Shown: positions 30,757-38,883 of the stretch, piece after piece | Layout of the letters: every line of letters starts with the position of its first letter | Numbering within the stretch: the first letter of the stretch is position 1 | NCBI RefSeq assembly: GCF_006539185.1 | Contig: NZ_BJMN01000050.1 | Coordinates: 1-64,000 of the forward strand | Reading direction: 5' to 3' | Length of the DNA stretch: 64,000 nucleotides | DNA from: Streptomyces gardneri | GTDB taxonomy: Bacteria > Actinomycetota > Actinomycetes > Streptomycetales > Streptomycetaceae | Notes under the pieces: generated by a model | Databases searched by the model: none | Seen by the model: the letters and a program-made list of their open reading frames with translations, nothing else | Told to the model about the DNA's origin: nothing | Program-made: the position numbers and the translations under genes

Positions 30757-32145
30757 TTACGCGTTCGCGCCGGCCTTGCGGCGGCGGGCGAAGACCAGCG
30801 CGCCCGCGCCGAGGGCGACGGCGCCGGCGGCGGCGAGGCCCAGCGGCAGGGTGTCGTTCGCACCGGTGGCGGCGAGGGTGCCGTTGTTCACCGGGGTGCG
30901 GGACGAGCCGCCCTGCTGGGTGGTGTTCGTGTTCCCGCCGGTGGTGACGGTCGGCGCCGGGGTGGGCGCCGCGGTCGTCTCCGTCGGCTCCGGGGCGGGC
31001 GTCGCGGTCGTCTCCGTCGGCTCCGGCTTCGGCTTGCCGGTCTTGGCCGCGAGGATGTCGAACTCGGTCTGCGCGAACTGCTCGCCGCCGCCGCAGTCAC
31101 CGTCGAACTTCTCGTACGCGCCGAAGCTGACGGCCGTACCCTTGCCCGCGGGGGCGTCGGCGGCGACCGTGAGGCGGAGCTTCACGTCGTACTGGCCGCC
31201 CTTGACGAGCTTGCCGATTTCGATGGAGTCGGACTTCTCGGTGAACGAGGTCCACTCCAGGTTGTCGGCGGAGGACCACTCGACGGGGATGATCCGCTTG
31301 GCGAAGTCCGTCTCGTCGTCGATGAGCTCACCGGGCGCGGGGAGACGCATCGCGTTGACGTAGGCGTGGACTTCCTCCAGGGTCCGCTCGGTGGGGTTGC
31401 TGACACGCAGCGAGAAGATCGTGGGCTCGCCGGCGGTGACCGTCTTCGGGCCGGTCAGCGCGACCTTGAGGGAGGACTCCTTCTCCATGTCCTCCTCCTC
31501 GCAGATCGCACCGCCCTCGAACTCCTCCAGGGCGTCCTCGGCGTCGGCGAGATCCTGCTCGGCCACCACGATGTCGGCGGCGAGGAGGGTCGCCTTCTGC
31601 GTGAGGGCGACCATCGCGTCGCTGTAGGCCGTGCTCGCGTTCTTCAGGCGGAGGTCGGCCTCGGTCTTGGTGGTGGCGGCGGACTCGGCAGCGGTCTTCG
31701 CCGCGGTGACGGCCTGCTCGGCCGTCGCGATCTCCTCCGGAGTCGCGGCGCTGCCGGTCTCCTTCAGCTTCGCCAGGGCCTCCTCGGCGGCGACGAGCGC
31801 CGCGTCGGCGGTGGCCTTGGCGGTCTTGGCGGCCCCTGCGGCGGCGGTGGCCGCGGCCAGCTCGGTCTTCAGGGCCTCGTCGATGTTCTTCTCGTCGATG
31901 TCCTTCACGACGGCCTTGCGCTGCGCCTTGAGGTCGGCGAGCTTGGCCTCCGCGTCGGCGACGGCGGCGAGGAGCTTCTCGTACTCGGCGAAGTCATCGC
32001 CGTCCGGGTCCTCGTCCGAGGCGGGCTTCTGGGTCGACGCGGGCGACGGCTTGGTGTCGGCGAACGCGGGCGCGGCGGACAGGAACACGGCCGGGGTGGT
32101 CACGGCGGCGGCCACGGCGGTCGCGAGAATGCGACGAATCTCCAC
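30757..32145 (-). CDS. Cell-wall-anchored coiled-coil surface protein (class E sortase substrate)
   Basis: 462 residues. Signal peptide about 1-29 (ending SAAPAFA). Residues about 50-215 are an Ala/Lys/Glu-rich coiled coil. Residues about 225-355 form a beta-rich domain (LKVALTGPKTVTAGEPTIFSL) like a DUF11/CARDB-type surface module. A Pro/Thr/Glu wall-spanning linker with PEPTETTA repeats follows. The C-terminal sorting signal is LAATGANDTLP, then a hydrophobic helix and RRRKAGANA. LAxTG is the class E sortase motif of high-GC Gram-positives. Likely a structural or adhesive cell-wall protein; the ligand is unknown. Confidence 0.88.
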   Translation of the reverse strand: MEIRRILATAVAAAVTTPAVFLSAAPAFADTKPSPASTQKPASDEDPDGDDFAEYEKLLAAVADAEAKLADLKAQRKAVVKDIDEKNIDEALKTELAAATAAAGAAKTAKATADAALVAAEEALAKLKETGSAATPEEIATAEQAVTAAKTAAESAATTKTEADLRLKNASTAYSDAMVALTQKATLLAADIVVAEQDLADAEDALEEFEGGAICEEEDMEKESSLKVALTGPKTVTAGEPTIFSLRVSNPTERTLEEVHAYVNAMRLPAPGELIDDETDFAKRIIPVEWSSADNLEWTSFTEKSDSIEIGKLVKGGQYDVKLRLTVAADAPAGKGTAVSFGAYEKFDGDCGGGEQFAQTEFDILAAKTGKPKPEPTETTATPAPEPTETTAAPTPAPTVTTGGNTNTTQQGGSSRTPVNNGTLAATGANDTLPLGLAAAGAVALGAGALVFARRRKAGANA

Positions 32146-32434
32146 AGTGCGGGACCTTTTTCCTGGTCAGGGAGTGTGAGAGAGGTGCGGGGCACGCGCC
32201 TGCGGCAGCTTCACGCGGCGCGATACCACCGTGATCGTATGGCCGGGAACGCCCCTGCGGGAGACCGCTTTTCACGGCTCGGGGCGGGGTGCATCACTCA
32301 CCGGGCGCGCAAACCGCGCGAAGTCGGACAGTTGCTCACGGAGGCCGCGCTTTCTGTGTGATCCATGTCATCAGCGCCCGGCGGCCCGCCCCGTAACGTG
32401 TCCCCCACACACGTGGAAAGCGAGGCACGCACAG

Positions 32435-33661
32435 ATGTCCGAGCACAGCCCGCTCGACCTGGCCGAGGGCGATCCCTTCGGCCCGCACAACCTCCCGTAC
32501 GGCGTCTTCACCACCGCCGACGAGCCCGAGCGGCGCCGGCTCGGCGTCCGGATCGGCGGGTACGTGCTGGACGCGGGCGCCGCCGCGCACGCGCTCGGCT
32601 CGCCCTATGCGGCGCTGCTCGCCCAGCCGAGCCTGAACCCGCTGCTCGCGGCCGGGCGGACCGCCTGGCGCGATGTGCGCCGGGCGCTCACGGCCTGGGT
32701 GACGGTGCCCGCGCACCGGGCGGACATCGAGCCGCTGCTGCACCCGCTGGACGCGGTGACGCTGCACCTGCCGTACGAGGTCGCGGACTACGTCGACTTC
32801 TACGCGAGCGAGCACCACGCGACGAACGTGGGCCGGATCTTCCGCCCCGACGGCGACGCCCTCACCCCCAACTGGAAGCACCTGCCGATCGGTTACCACG
32901 GTCGCGCGGGCACGGTCGTGGTCTCCGGCACCGATGTCGTGCGCCCCTCCGGGCAGCGCAAGGCGCCGACGGACGCGGCCCCGGTCTTCGGCCCGTCGAT
33001 CAAGCTGGACATCGAGGCGGAGGTCGGCTTCCTCGTCGGCACCCCGTCGGAGCTGGGCCGGCCGGTCGCGCTCGGCGACTTCCAGGAGCACGTCTTCGGC
33101 CTCACGCTGCTGAACGACTGGTCGGCGCGCGACATCCAGGCCTGGGAGTACGTGCCGCTCGGCCCGTTCCTCGGCAAGTCGTTCCAGACCTCGGTCGCGG
33201 CCTGGGTGACGCCCCTGGAGGCGCTGGACGCCGCCCGGACCGCCCCGCCGGCGCGGGACTTCCCGCTGCTTCCGTACCTGGACGACGCGGCCGAGGAGGA
33301 GCCGGGCGGCTTCGACGTGCGGATCACCGTGGAGATCAACGGCGAGACCGTGGCGGAGCCGCCGTTCTCCACCATGTACTGGACGGCTGCCCAGCAGCTC
33401 GCCCACATGACGGTGAACGGCGCCTCGCTGCGCACGGGTGACCTGTACGGCTCCGGGACGGTCTCCGGGCCCGAGGTGGGCCAGCGCGGCTCGCTGCTCG
33501 AACTCACCTGGAACGGCCGGGACGCGATCGAACTGGCCGGTGGCAAGCGGACGTTCCTGGAGGACGGTGACGAGGTCGTGCTCACGGCCTGGGCGCCGGG
33601 CCCGGACGGCACGCGCGTGGGTCTCGGCGAGGTCCGGGGCCGGATCGTTCCTTCCGCGTAG
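32435..33661 (+). CDS. fahA: Fumarylacetoacetase
   Basis: 408 residues, ATG at 32435. It hydrolyses 4-fumarylacetoacetate to fumarate and acetoacetate, the last step of tyrosine/homogentisate degradation. The N-terminal FAA_hydrolase_N domain carries FGPHNLPYGVF; the catalytic FAH domain has YVDFYASEHHATNVGRIFR (metal-site Asp and active-site His), LPIGYHGRAGTVVVSGT, FGPSIKLDIEAEVGFLVG and LLNDWSARDIQAWEYVPLGP. Full length for the family. Its stop is only 7 nt from the convergent dioxygenase stop. Related aromatic-ring chemistry makes the pairing notable. Confidence 0.95.
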   Translation: MSEHSPLDLAEGDPFGPHNLPYGVFTTADEPERRRLGVRIGGYVLDAGAAAHALGSPYAALLAQPSLNPLLAAGRTAWRDVRRALTAWVTVPAHRADIEPLLHPLDAVTLHLPYEVADYVDFYASEHHATNVGRIFRPDGDALTPNWKHLPIGYHGRAGTVVVSGTDVVRPSGQRKAPTDAAPVFGPSIKLDIEAEVGFLVGTPSELGRPVALGDFQEHVFGLTLLNDWSARDIQAWEYVPLGPFLGKSFQTSVAAWVTPLEALDAARTAPPARDFPLLPYLDDAAEEEPGGFDVRITVEINGETVAEPPFSTMYWTAAQQLAHMTVNGASLRTGDLYGSGTVSGPEVGQRGSLLELTWNGRDAIELAGGKRTFLEDGDEVVLTAWAPGPDGTRVGLGEVRGRIVPSA

Positions 33662-33668
33662 CCGGTGG

Positions 33669-34499
33669 CTACCGGGGCCGCCAGAGAGCGGGGACGTTCG
33701 GCGGCTCCCAGCCGGCCTGGGCGGTGTGTGCCTGGAGGCACACATAGCCCGGGCCGCCGTAGGTGACGGTGTCCCCCGCCCGGTAGGCGGTCCCGGCGGC
33801 CCAGGTGCCGCCGGGCGGCTGGGTCGTCGCGGTGGCCGTCGGGGTCGGGCTCGGGCCGGGGGTCTGCAGCACGTTCAGGACGAAGTCGAAGGCGGCCTCG
33901 CGGGCCCCTCCCGTGTCCCGCACGGTCATGAGCAGCCGCGGGTCGAAGATCGTGTCGGTGTTGTTGCGGGGTTCGTTCGGGAAGTACAGCTGGGTGGTGA
34001 GCACCGGGCGGCCGGGCGCCTGGAGCTTGACGTGGATGTGCCGGGTGCGGCCGGGGTAGAGGCCGGGCACGATCGTGGTGAGCTTGAAGGCGCCCTGGGC
34101 GTCGGTGAACTGGTGCCCACGAAAGCGGAAGCCGGTGTTGTCGTAGGCGCCGTTGGTGTCGGCCTGCCAGAAGTCCAGCAGGACGCCCGCTATCGGCCGG
34201 CAGGCGAGCCCGAAGACGTAGCCGCTGACGGTGAGCCGTACGCCGACCGTGCCGGACTCCAACAGGCTCGTCCGCAGCGGCGAGTTGGGCTTGAAGTAGG
34301 GGCCCTCGGTCTGCGGCGGGGTCGGGTCGTCGCCGTCGTCGCACTCCGGGGTGAGCGCGGGCGCGGCCTCGCCCGCGGTGAGGGTGCGGGCGAGCGCCGG
34401 GACGCCCATGAGCACCGCGGGCGCCGCCATGCCGGCGGCGAGCGCGGCGCGCAGCACCGCCTTGCGGGTGACGTGCCCGGTACTGGTTTCGTGGTCCAT
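33669..34499 (-). CDS. Secreted intradiol ring-cleavage dioxygenase with C-terminal carbohydrate-binding module
   Basis: 276 residues from the ATG at 34499. An N-terminal export signal (TRKAVLRAALAAGMAAPAV, Tat-like with RK rather than RR) precedes an intradiol dioxygenase domain (about 55-210). Ferric ligands appear as Tyr of WQADTNGAYDN and Tyr, His, His of LYPGRTRHIHVK. After a Pro/Thr linker, a CBM5/12-type module follows (about 230-276: WAAGTAYRAGDTVTYGGPGY, LQAHTAQAGWEPPNVPALW). A secreted catechol dioxygenase with this architecture is known from Streptomyces sp. SirexAA-E. It probably opens catechol rings derived from lignin near plant polymer. Confidence 0.92.
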   Translation of the reverse strand: MDHETSTGHVTRKAVLRAALAAGMAAPAVLMGVPALARTLTAGEAAPALTPECDDGDDPTPPQTEGPYFKPNSPLRTSLLESGTVGVRLTVSGYVFGLACRPIAGVLLDFWQADTNGAYDNTGFRFRGHQFTDAQGAFKLTTIVPGLYPGRTRHIHVKLQAPGRPVLTTQLYFPNEPRNNTDTIFDPRLLMTVRDTGGAREAAFDFVLNVLQTPGPSPTPTATATTQPPGGTWAAGTAYRAGDTVTYGGPGYVCLQAHTAQAGWEPPNVPALWRPR

Positions 34500-34537
34500 G
34501 CCTGCTCCTCGTGCGGGGGGCTGGGGTCGCAACGAAC

Positions 34538-35488
34538 CTAGGCCCGCACGCCGCCGCCTTCGAGGGACGGAACACGGCCGTCGTGGTGTTTTCGGAAGTC
34601 CCCGGGGCTACGGCCCGTCTCCCGACGGAAGAAGCGGCAGAAGTACGCGGGGTCGTCGAAGCCGGCCCGCCGGGCGACCTGATGGATCGACAGGTCGGTG
34701 CCGATCAGGAGCCGTTGGGCCTCGCGCGTGCGCGCCTCGCGGAGCAGCACCCCCGGGGTCCGGCCGGTGGCGGCCCGTACGGCCGCGGTGAGGTGGCCGG
34801 GGGTGACCCCGATCAGCTCGGCGCACTCCCGCACGGACCGGTGGTCCTCGCCGGTACGGGCGATCAGGCGGGCGAACTCCTCGGCGACCGCCCCCGCCCT
34901 GCCGGCCTGCGCCCCGTCTCCGGGGCCGGCTCCGGCGTCGGGACCGGGGCCGGGCAGTCGCGCCGTACGGACGAGGAGGACGCGCAGCAGGGACCGCAGG
35001 ACCGTCGCGAAGCCGGGGTCGCCGTGCCCGTACTCCTCGGCGAGCTCGGCCATCAGGCGGGCGGTACGGGCGTGCGTGGGCCCGTCGAGGGTGAGCCAGG
35101 GGCGTTCGCCGAGGCGGCGCAGCAGCGCCCGGTCGCCGGGGTGGTCGAGGAGGAAGTCCTCGGTGAAGAGGACGACGGTGCCGTCCAGGCCGCGGGCGTC
35201 CTCCCAGCGGTGCACCTGCCCGGGCACGATCACGGCCAGGTGGGGCGGGCGCAGTTCCCAGCGGGCCAGGTCGACGACGTGGGCGCCGGTCCCGGCGGTG
35301 ACGTGGACGATCTCGTAGAAGGTGTGGCGGTGGGGGAAGGCGGCCCTCGACAGGGGGCCGACGGCGTCGAAGCTCCCGGCGGCGAAGGGCACGTCGTCGG
35401 GCAGGCGCAGTTCCAGGCGGTGGACGGGCGGGTCGCCCGCCCGGGGGGCGGCGCAGGGAGTCCCTGGTAAGACGGTCGAGCCACGCAT
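34538..35488 (-). CDS. AraC-family transcriptional regulator
   Basis: 316 residues; ATG at 35488. The N-terminal cupin sensor domain (FPHRHTFYEIVHVTAGTG, LRPPHLAVIVPGQVHRWE) is followed by a linker and an HTH_18 pair: LIGVTPGHLTAAVRAATGRTPG, then RLLIGTDLSIHQVARRAGFDD and YFCRFFRRETGRSPGDFRK. It precedes the dioxygenase by 38 nt on the same strand, so the two may form an operon with aromatic-compound control; this is inferred. It is separated from the upstream nuo operon by a strong terminator. Confidence 0.9.
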   Translation of the reverse strand: MRGSTVLPGTPCAAPRAGDPPVHRLELRLPDDVPFAAGSFDAVGPLSRAAFPHRHTFYEIVHVTAGTGAHVVDLARWELRPPHLAVIVPGQVHRWEDARGLDGTVVLFTEDFLLDHPGDRALLRRLGERPWLTLDGPTHARTARLMAELAEEYGHGDPGFATVLRSLLRVLLVRTARLPGPGPDAGAGPGDGAQAGRAGAVAEEFARLIARTGEDHRSVRECAELIGVTPGHLTAAVRAATGRTPGVLLREARTREAQRLLIGTDLSIHQVARRAGFDDPAYFCRFFRRETGRSPGDFRKHHDGRVPSLEGGGVRA

Positions 35489-35595
35489 CGTGCCGCTTCC
35501 CTCTCGACGACTGGTACAGACCATTCGGGGCGGTTTCCACGATGGCACGGGCACCGCCCATGGGTCACCCCCGCGCCCACCCACCCGTGGACACA

Positions 35596-35636
35596 CGAGG
35601 AGGGGCCCGGCTCACCGTGAGCCGGGCCCCTCCTCG
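35596..35636. terminator. Perfect 20-bp terminator hairpin after nuoN
   Basis: CGAGGAGGGGCCCGGCTCAC (35596-35615) and its exact reverse complement (35617-35636) around a single base; the loop must open a few pairs. It lies 12 nt after the nuoN stop and ends the nuo operon. No U-run, as is usual in Streptomyces. Confidence 0.9.
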
Positions 35637-35648
35637 TACAGCGCACAC

Positions 35649-37301
35649 CTACCGGACGAACACGCTCGCCTGGTTGGCCAGGTCGAGGAAGGGCTGCGGC
35701 GCGAGGCCGAGCACCAGCGTGACCACCACGCCCGCCGTGATGGTGAGCGTCGTCAGGGCCGAGGGCACGGCGACCGTGGGGCCGTCCGCCTTCGGCTCGC
35801 TGAAGAACATCAGCACGATCACCCGGATGTAGAAGAACGCGGCGATCGCCGAGGAGAGCACGCCGACCACGACGAGCGCGCCCGCGCCGCCGTCCGCCGC
35901 CGCCTTGAAGACCGCGAACTTGCCGGAGAAGCCGGAGGTCAGCGGAATGCCGGCGAAGGCGAGCAGGAAGACCGCGAAGACCGCCGCGACCAGCGGCGAA
36001 CGGCGGCCGAGCCCGGCCCACTTGGAGAGGTGGGTGGCCTCGCCGCCCGCGTCCCTGACCAGGGTGACGACGGCGAACGCGCCGATCGTCACGAAGGAGT
36101 ACGCCCCCAGGTAGAAGAGGACGGACGAGATGCCGCTCGGGGTGGCGGCGATGACGCCGGCGAGCAGGAAGCCCGCGTGCGCGATGGACGAGTAGGCCAG
36201 GAGCCGCTTGATGTCGGTCTGAGTGATGGCGACGATCGCACCGCCCAGCATGGTGACGATCGCGACGCCCCACATGACCGGCCGCCAGTCCCAGGTGAGG
36301 CCCGGCAGCACCACGTACAGCAGGCGGAGCAGCGCGCCGAACGCGGCGACCTTGGTCGCGGCGGCCATGAAGCCGGTGACCGGGGTCGGGGCGCCCTGGT
36401 AGACGTCCGGGGTCCACATGTGGAACGGCACGGCGCCGACCTTGAAGAGGAGCCCCGTGAGCACCATGGCGAAGCCGATGAGCAGCAGGACGTCGTTGCC
36501 CATGGTGTCGGCGAGCGCCGGGTCGACGGAGACGACGGCGCCGTCGACGACCCGGGCGATCGTGGCGTACGAGACGGAGCCCGCGTAGCCGTAGAGCAGG
36601 GCGATCCCGAAGAGCAGGAACGCCGAGGAGAAGGCGCCGAGCAGGAAGTACTTGACGGCCGCCTCCTGCGACATCAGCCGCTTGCGGCGGGCGACGGCGC
36701 AGAGCAGGTACAGCGGGAGGGAGAAGACCTCCAGCGCGACGAAGAGCGTCAGGAGGTCGTTGGCCGCGGGGAAGACCAGCATGCCGGCGATCGCGAAGAG
36801 CGCGAGCGGGAAGACCTCGGTGGTGGTGAACCCGGCCTTGACGGCCGCCCTCTCCTGCTCGCTGCCGGGGACGGCGGCGGCCTCGGCGGCGAAGGAGTCG
36901 ACCTTGTGGCCGTGGTCGGCCGGGTCGAGCCTGCGCTCGGCGAAGGTGAAGATCGCGACGATCGAGGCGAGGAGAATGGTGCCCTGGAGGAACAGGGCGG
37001 GTCCGTCGACGGCGATGGCGCCCATGGCCGCGATCTGGGCCTTGGTGGTGCCGTAGCCGCCGGCCGCCAGGGCGACGACCGCGGCGAAGGCCGCGGCGAG
37101 GGCGAGGACGGAGAGGAACACCTGGGCCACGTACCGGCCCTTGCGGGGCACGAAGGCCTCGACGAGGACGCTGATGATCGCGGCGCCGATCACGATGAGT
37201 ACGGGCGAGAGCTGCGTGTACTCGATGTGGGGAGCCGGGATCTTGTTCAGCGGCTCGACCGCCGCCGTCGTCCACAGGCTGTGGACAGCCGTTGCGCTCA
37301 C
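35649..37301 (-). CDS. nuoN: NADH-quinone oxidoreductase subunit N
   Basis: 550 residues, about 14 TM helices; the most distal antiporter-like proton pump next to NuoK. Family marks are KYFLLGAFSSAFLLFGIALLYG, FKVGAVPFHMWTPDVYQGAP (conserved Lys and His channel), and RLLAYSSIAHAGFLL. GTG start overlaps the nuoM stop by 4 nt. Last gene of the operon, followed by a perfect hairpin. Confidence 0.97.
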   Translation of the reverse strand: MSATAVHSLWTTAAVEPLNKIPAPHIEYTQLSPVLIVIGAAIISVLVEAFVPRKGRYVAQVFLSVLALAAAFAAVVALAAGGYGTTKAQIAAMGAIAVDGPALFLQGTILLASIVAIFTFAERRLDPADHGHKVDSFAAEAAAVPGSEQERAAVKAGFTTTEVFPLALFAIAGMLVFPAANDLLTLFVALEVFSLPLYLLCAVARRKRLMSQEAAVKYFLLGAFSSAFLLFGIALLYGYAGSVSYATIARVVDGAVVSVDPALADTMGNDVLLLIGFAMVLTGLLFKVGAVPFHMWTPDVYQGAPTPVTGFMAAATKVAAFGALLRLLYVVLPGLTWDWRPVMWGVAIVTMLGGAIVAITQTDIKRLLAYSSIAHAGFLLAGVIAATPSGISSVLFYLGAYSFVTIGAFAVVTLVRDAGGEATHLSKWAGLGRRSPLVAAVFAVFLLAFAGIPLTSGFSGKFAVFKAAADGGAGALVVVGVLSSAIAAFFYIRVIVLMFFSEPKADGPTVAVPSALTTLTITAGVVVTLVLGLAPQPFLDLANQASVFVR

Positions 37302-38878
37302 TGGGCGGCCTCCACGTTGGGCACGGTGGGCTGGGGGTCCTTCTGCTGGACGTCGGACATGGTGTGCTGCACCGCCGGGTTGACGACGTCCGTCAGCGGC
37401 TTCGGGAAGACGCCGAGGAAGATCAGGACGGCGATCAGCGGGACGACCACCGCCAGTTCACGCGCCCGCAGGTCCGGCAGCGTGCGCACCTCCTCCTTCA
37501 CCGGCCCGGTCATCGTCCGCTGGTACAGGACGAGGACGTAGAGCGCGGCGAGGACGATGCCGGTGGTGGCGATGATCCCGGCCACCGGGTACCGGGAGTA
37601 GGTGCCGACCAGGACCAGGAACTCGCTGACGAACGGCGCGAGTCCGGGCAGCGACAGGGTCGCGAGGCCACCGATCAGGAACGTGCCGGCGAGCACCGGG
37701 GCGACCTTCTGCACACCGCCGTAGTCGGCGATGAGCCGCGAGCCGCGCCGGGAGATCAGGAAGCCGGCGACGAGCATCAGCGCGGCCGTCGAGATGCCGT
37801 GGTTGACCATGTAGAGCGTGGCACCGGACTGGCCCTGGGTGGTCATCGCGAAGATGCCCAGGATGATGAAGCCGAAGTGCGAGATCGACGCGTAGGCGAC
37901 CAGACGCTTGATGTCCCGCTGGCCGACGGCGAGCAGCGCCCCGTACACGATGCTGATGAGCGCGAGGACGATGATCGCCGGGGTGGCCCACTTCGAGGCC
38001 TCGGGGAAGAGCCCCAGGCAGAAGCGGAGCATCGCGAAGGTGCCGACCTTGTCGACGACGGCGGTGATGAGGACGGCGACCGGGGCGGTGGCCTCCCCCA
38101 TCGCGTTCGGCAGCCAGGTGTGGAGCGGCCAGAGCGGCGCCTTCACGGCGAAGGCGAAGAAGAAGCCGAGGAAGAGCAGCCGCTCGGTGTTGGTCGCCAT
38201 CTCCAGCGAGCCGTTCGCCCGCGCCTCGGCGATCTCCGTGAGCGAGAAGTTCCCCGCGACCACGTAGAGCCCGATGACCGCGGCCAGCATGATGAGGCCG
38301 CCGACCAGGTTGTAGAGCAGGAACTTGACCGCCGCGTACGAGCGCTGGGCCGCCGCGTTCTCGTCGGAGCCGGAGTGCGCCCGGTCGCCGAAGCCGCCGA
38401 TGAGGAAGTACATCGGGATGAGCATGGCTTCGAAGAGGACGTAGAACAGGAAGACGTCGGTGGCCTCGAAGGAGAGGATCACCATCGCCTCGACCATGAG
38501 GATCAGGGCGAAGAAGCCCTGGGTGGGCCGCCACCTCTTCGAGGAGGTCTCCAGGGGGTCGGCGTCGTGCCAGCCGGCCAGGATGATGAACGGGATCAGC
38601 AGGGCGGTGAGCGCGATCAGCGCCACCCCGATGCCGTCGACCCCGAGCTCGTACCGGACGCCGAAGTCCTTGATCCAGGAGTGCGATTCGGTCAGCTGGT
38701 ACCGCTCGCCGCCGGGCTCGAACCGTACGAAGACGACGGCGGCGAGCACCAGCGTGGCGAGCGAGACGAGCAGCGCCAGCCATTTGGCGGCGGTGCGACG
38801 GGCGGCGGGGACGGCGGCGGTGAGGATCGCACCGGCCGCCGGCACCGCTGCCGTCAGCGTAAGGAGCGGGAAAGACAT
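37298..38878 (-). CDS. nuoM: NADH-quinone oxidoreductase subunit M
   Basis: 526 residues, about 14 TM helices, antiporter-like proton-pumping subunit. Marks: VLFEAMLIPMYFLIG (TM5 Glu), KFLLYNLVGGLIML, FAVKAPLWPLHTWLPNAM (TM7 Lys) and KRLVAYASISHFGFI. ATG at 38878 lies 5 nt after the nuoL stop; 4-nt overlap with nuoN. Confidence 0.97.
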   Translation of the reverse strand: MSFPLLTLTAAVPAAGAILTAAVPAARRTAAKWLALLVSLATLVLAAVVFVRFEPGGERYQLTESHSWIKDFGVRYELGVDGIGVALIALTALLIPFIILAGWHDADPLETSSKRWRPTQGFFALILMVEAMVILSFEATDVFLFYVLFEAMLIPMYFLIGGFGDRAHSGSDENAAAQRSYAAVKFLLYNLVGGLIMLAAVIGLYVVAGNFSLTEIAEARANGSLEMATNTERLLFLGFFFAFAVKAPLWPLHTWLPNAMGEATAPVAVLITAVVDKVGTFAMLRFCLGLFPEASKWATPAIIVLALISIVYGALLAVGQRDIKRLVAYASISHFGFIILGIFAMTTQGQSGATLYMVNHGISTAALMLVAGFLISRRGSRLIADYGGVQKVAPVLAGTFLIGGLATLSLPGLAPFVSEFLVLVGTYSRYPVAGIIATTGIVLAALYVLVLYQRTMTGPVKEEVRTLPDLRARELAVVVPLIAVLIFLGVFPKPLTDVVNPAVQHTMSDVQQKDPQPTVPNVEAAQ

Positions 38879-38883
38879 GGCAG

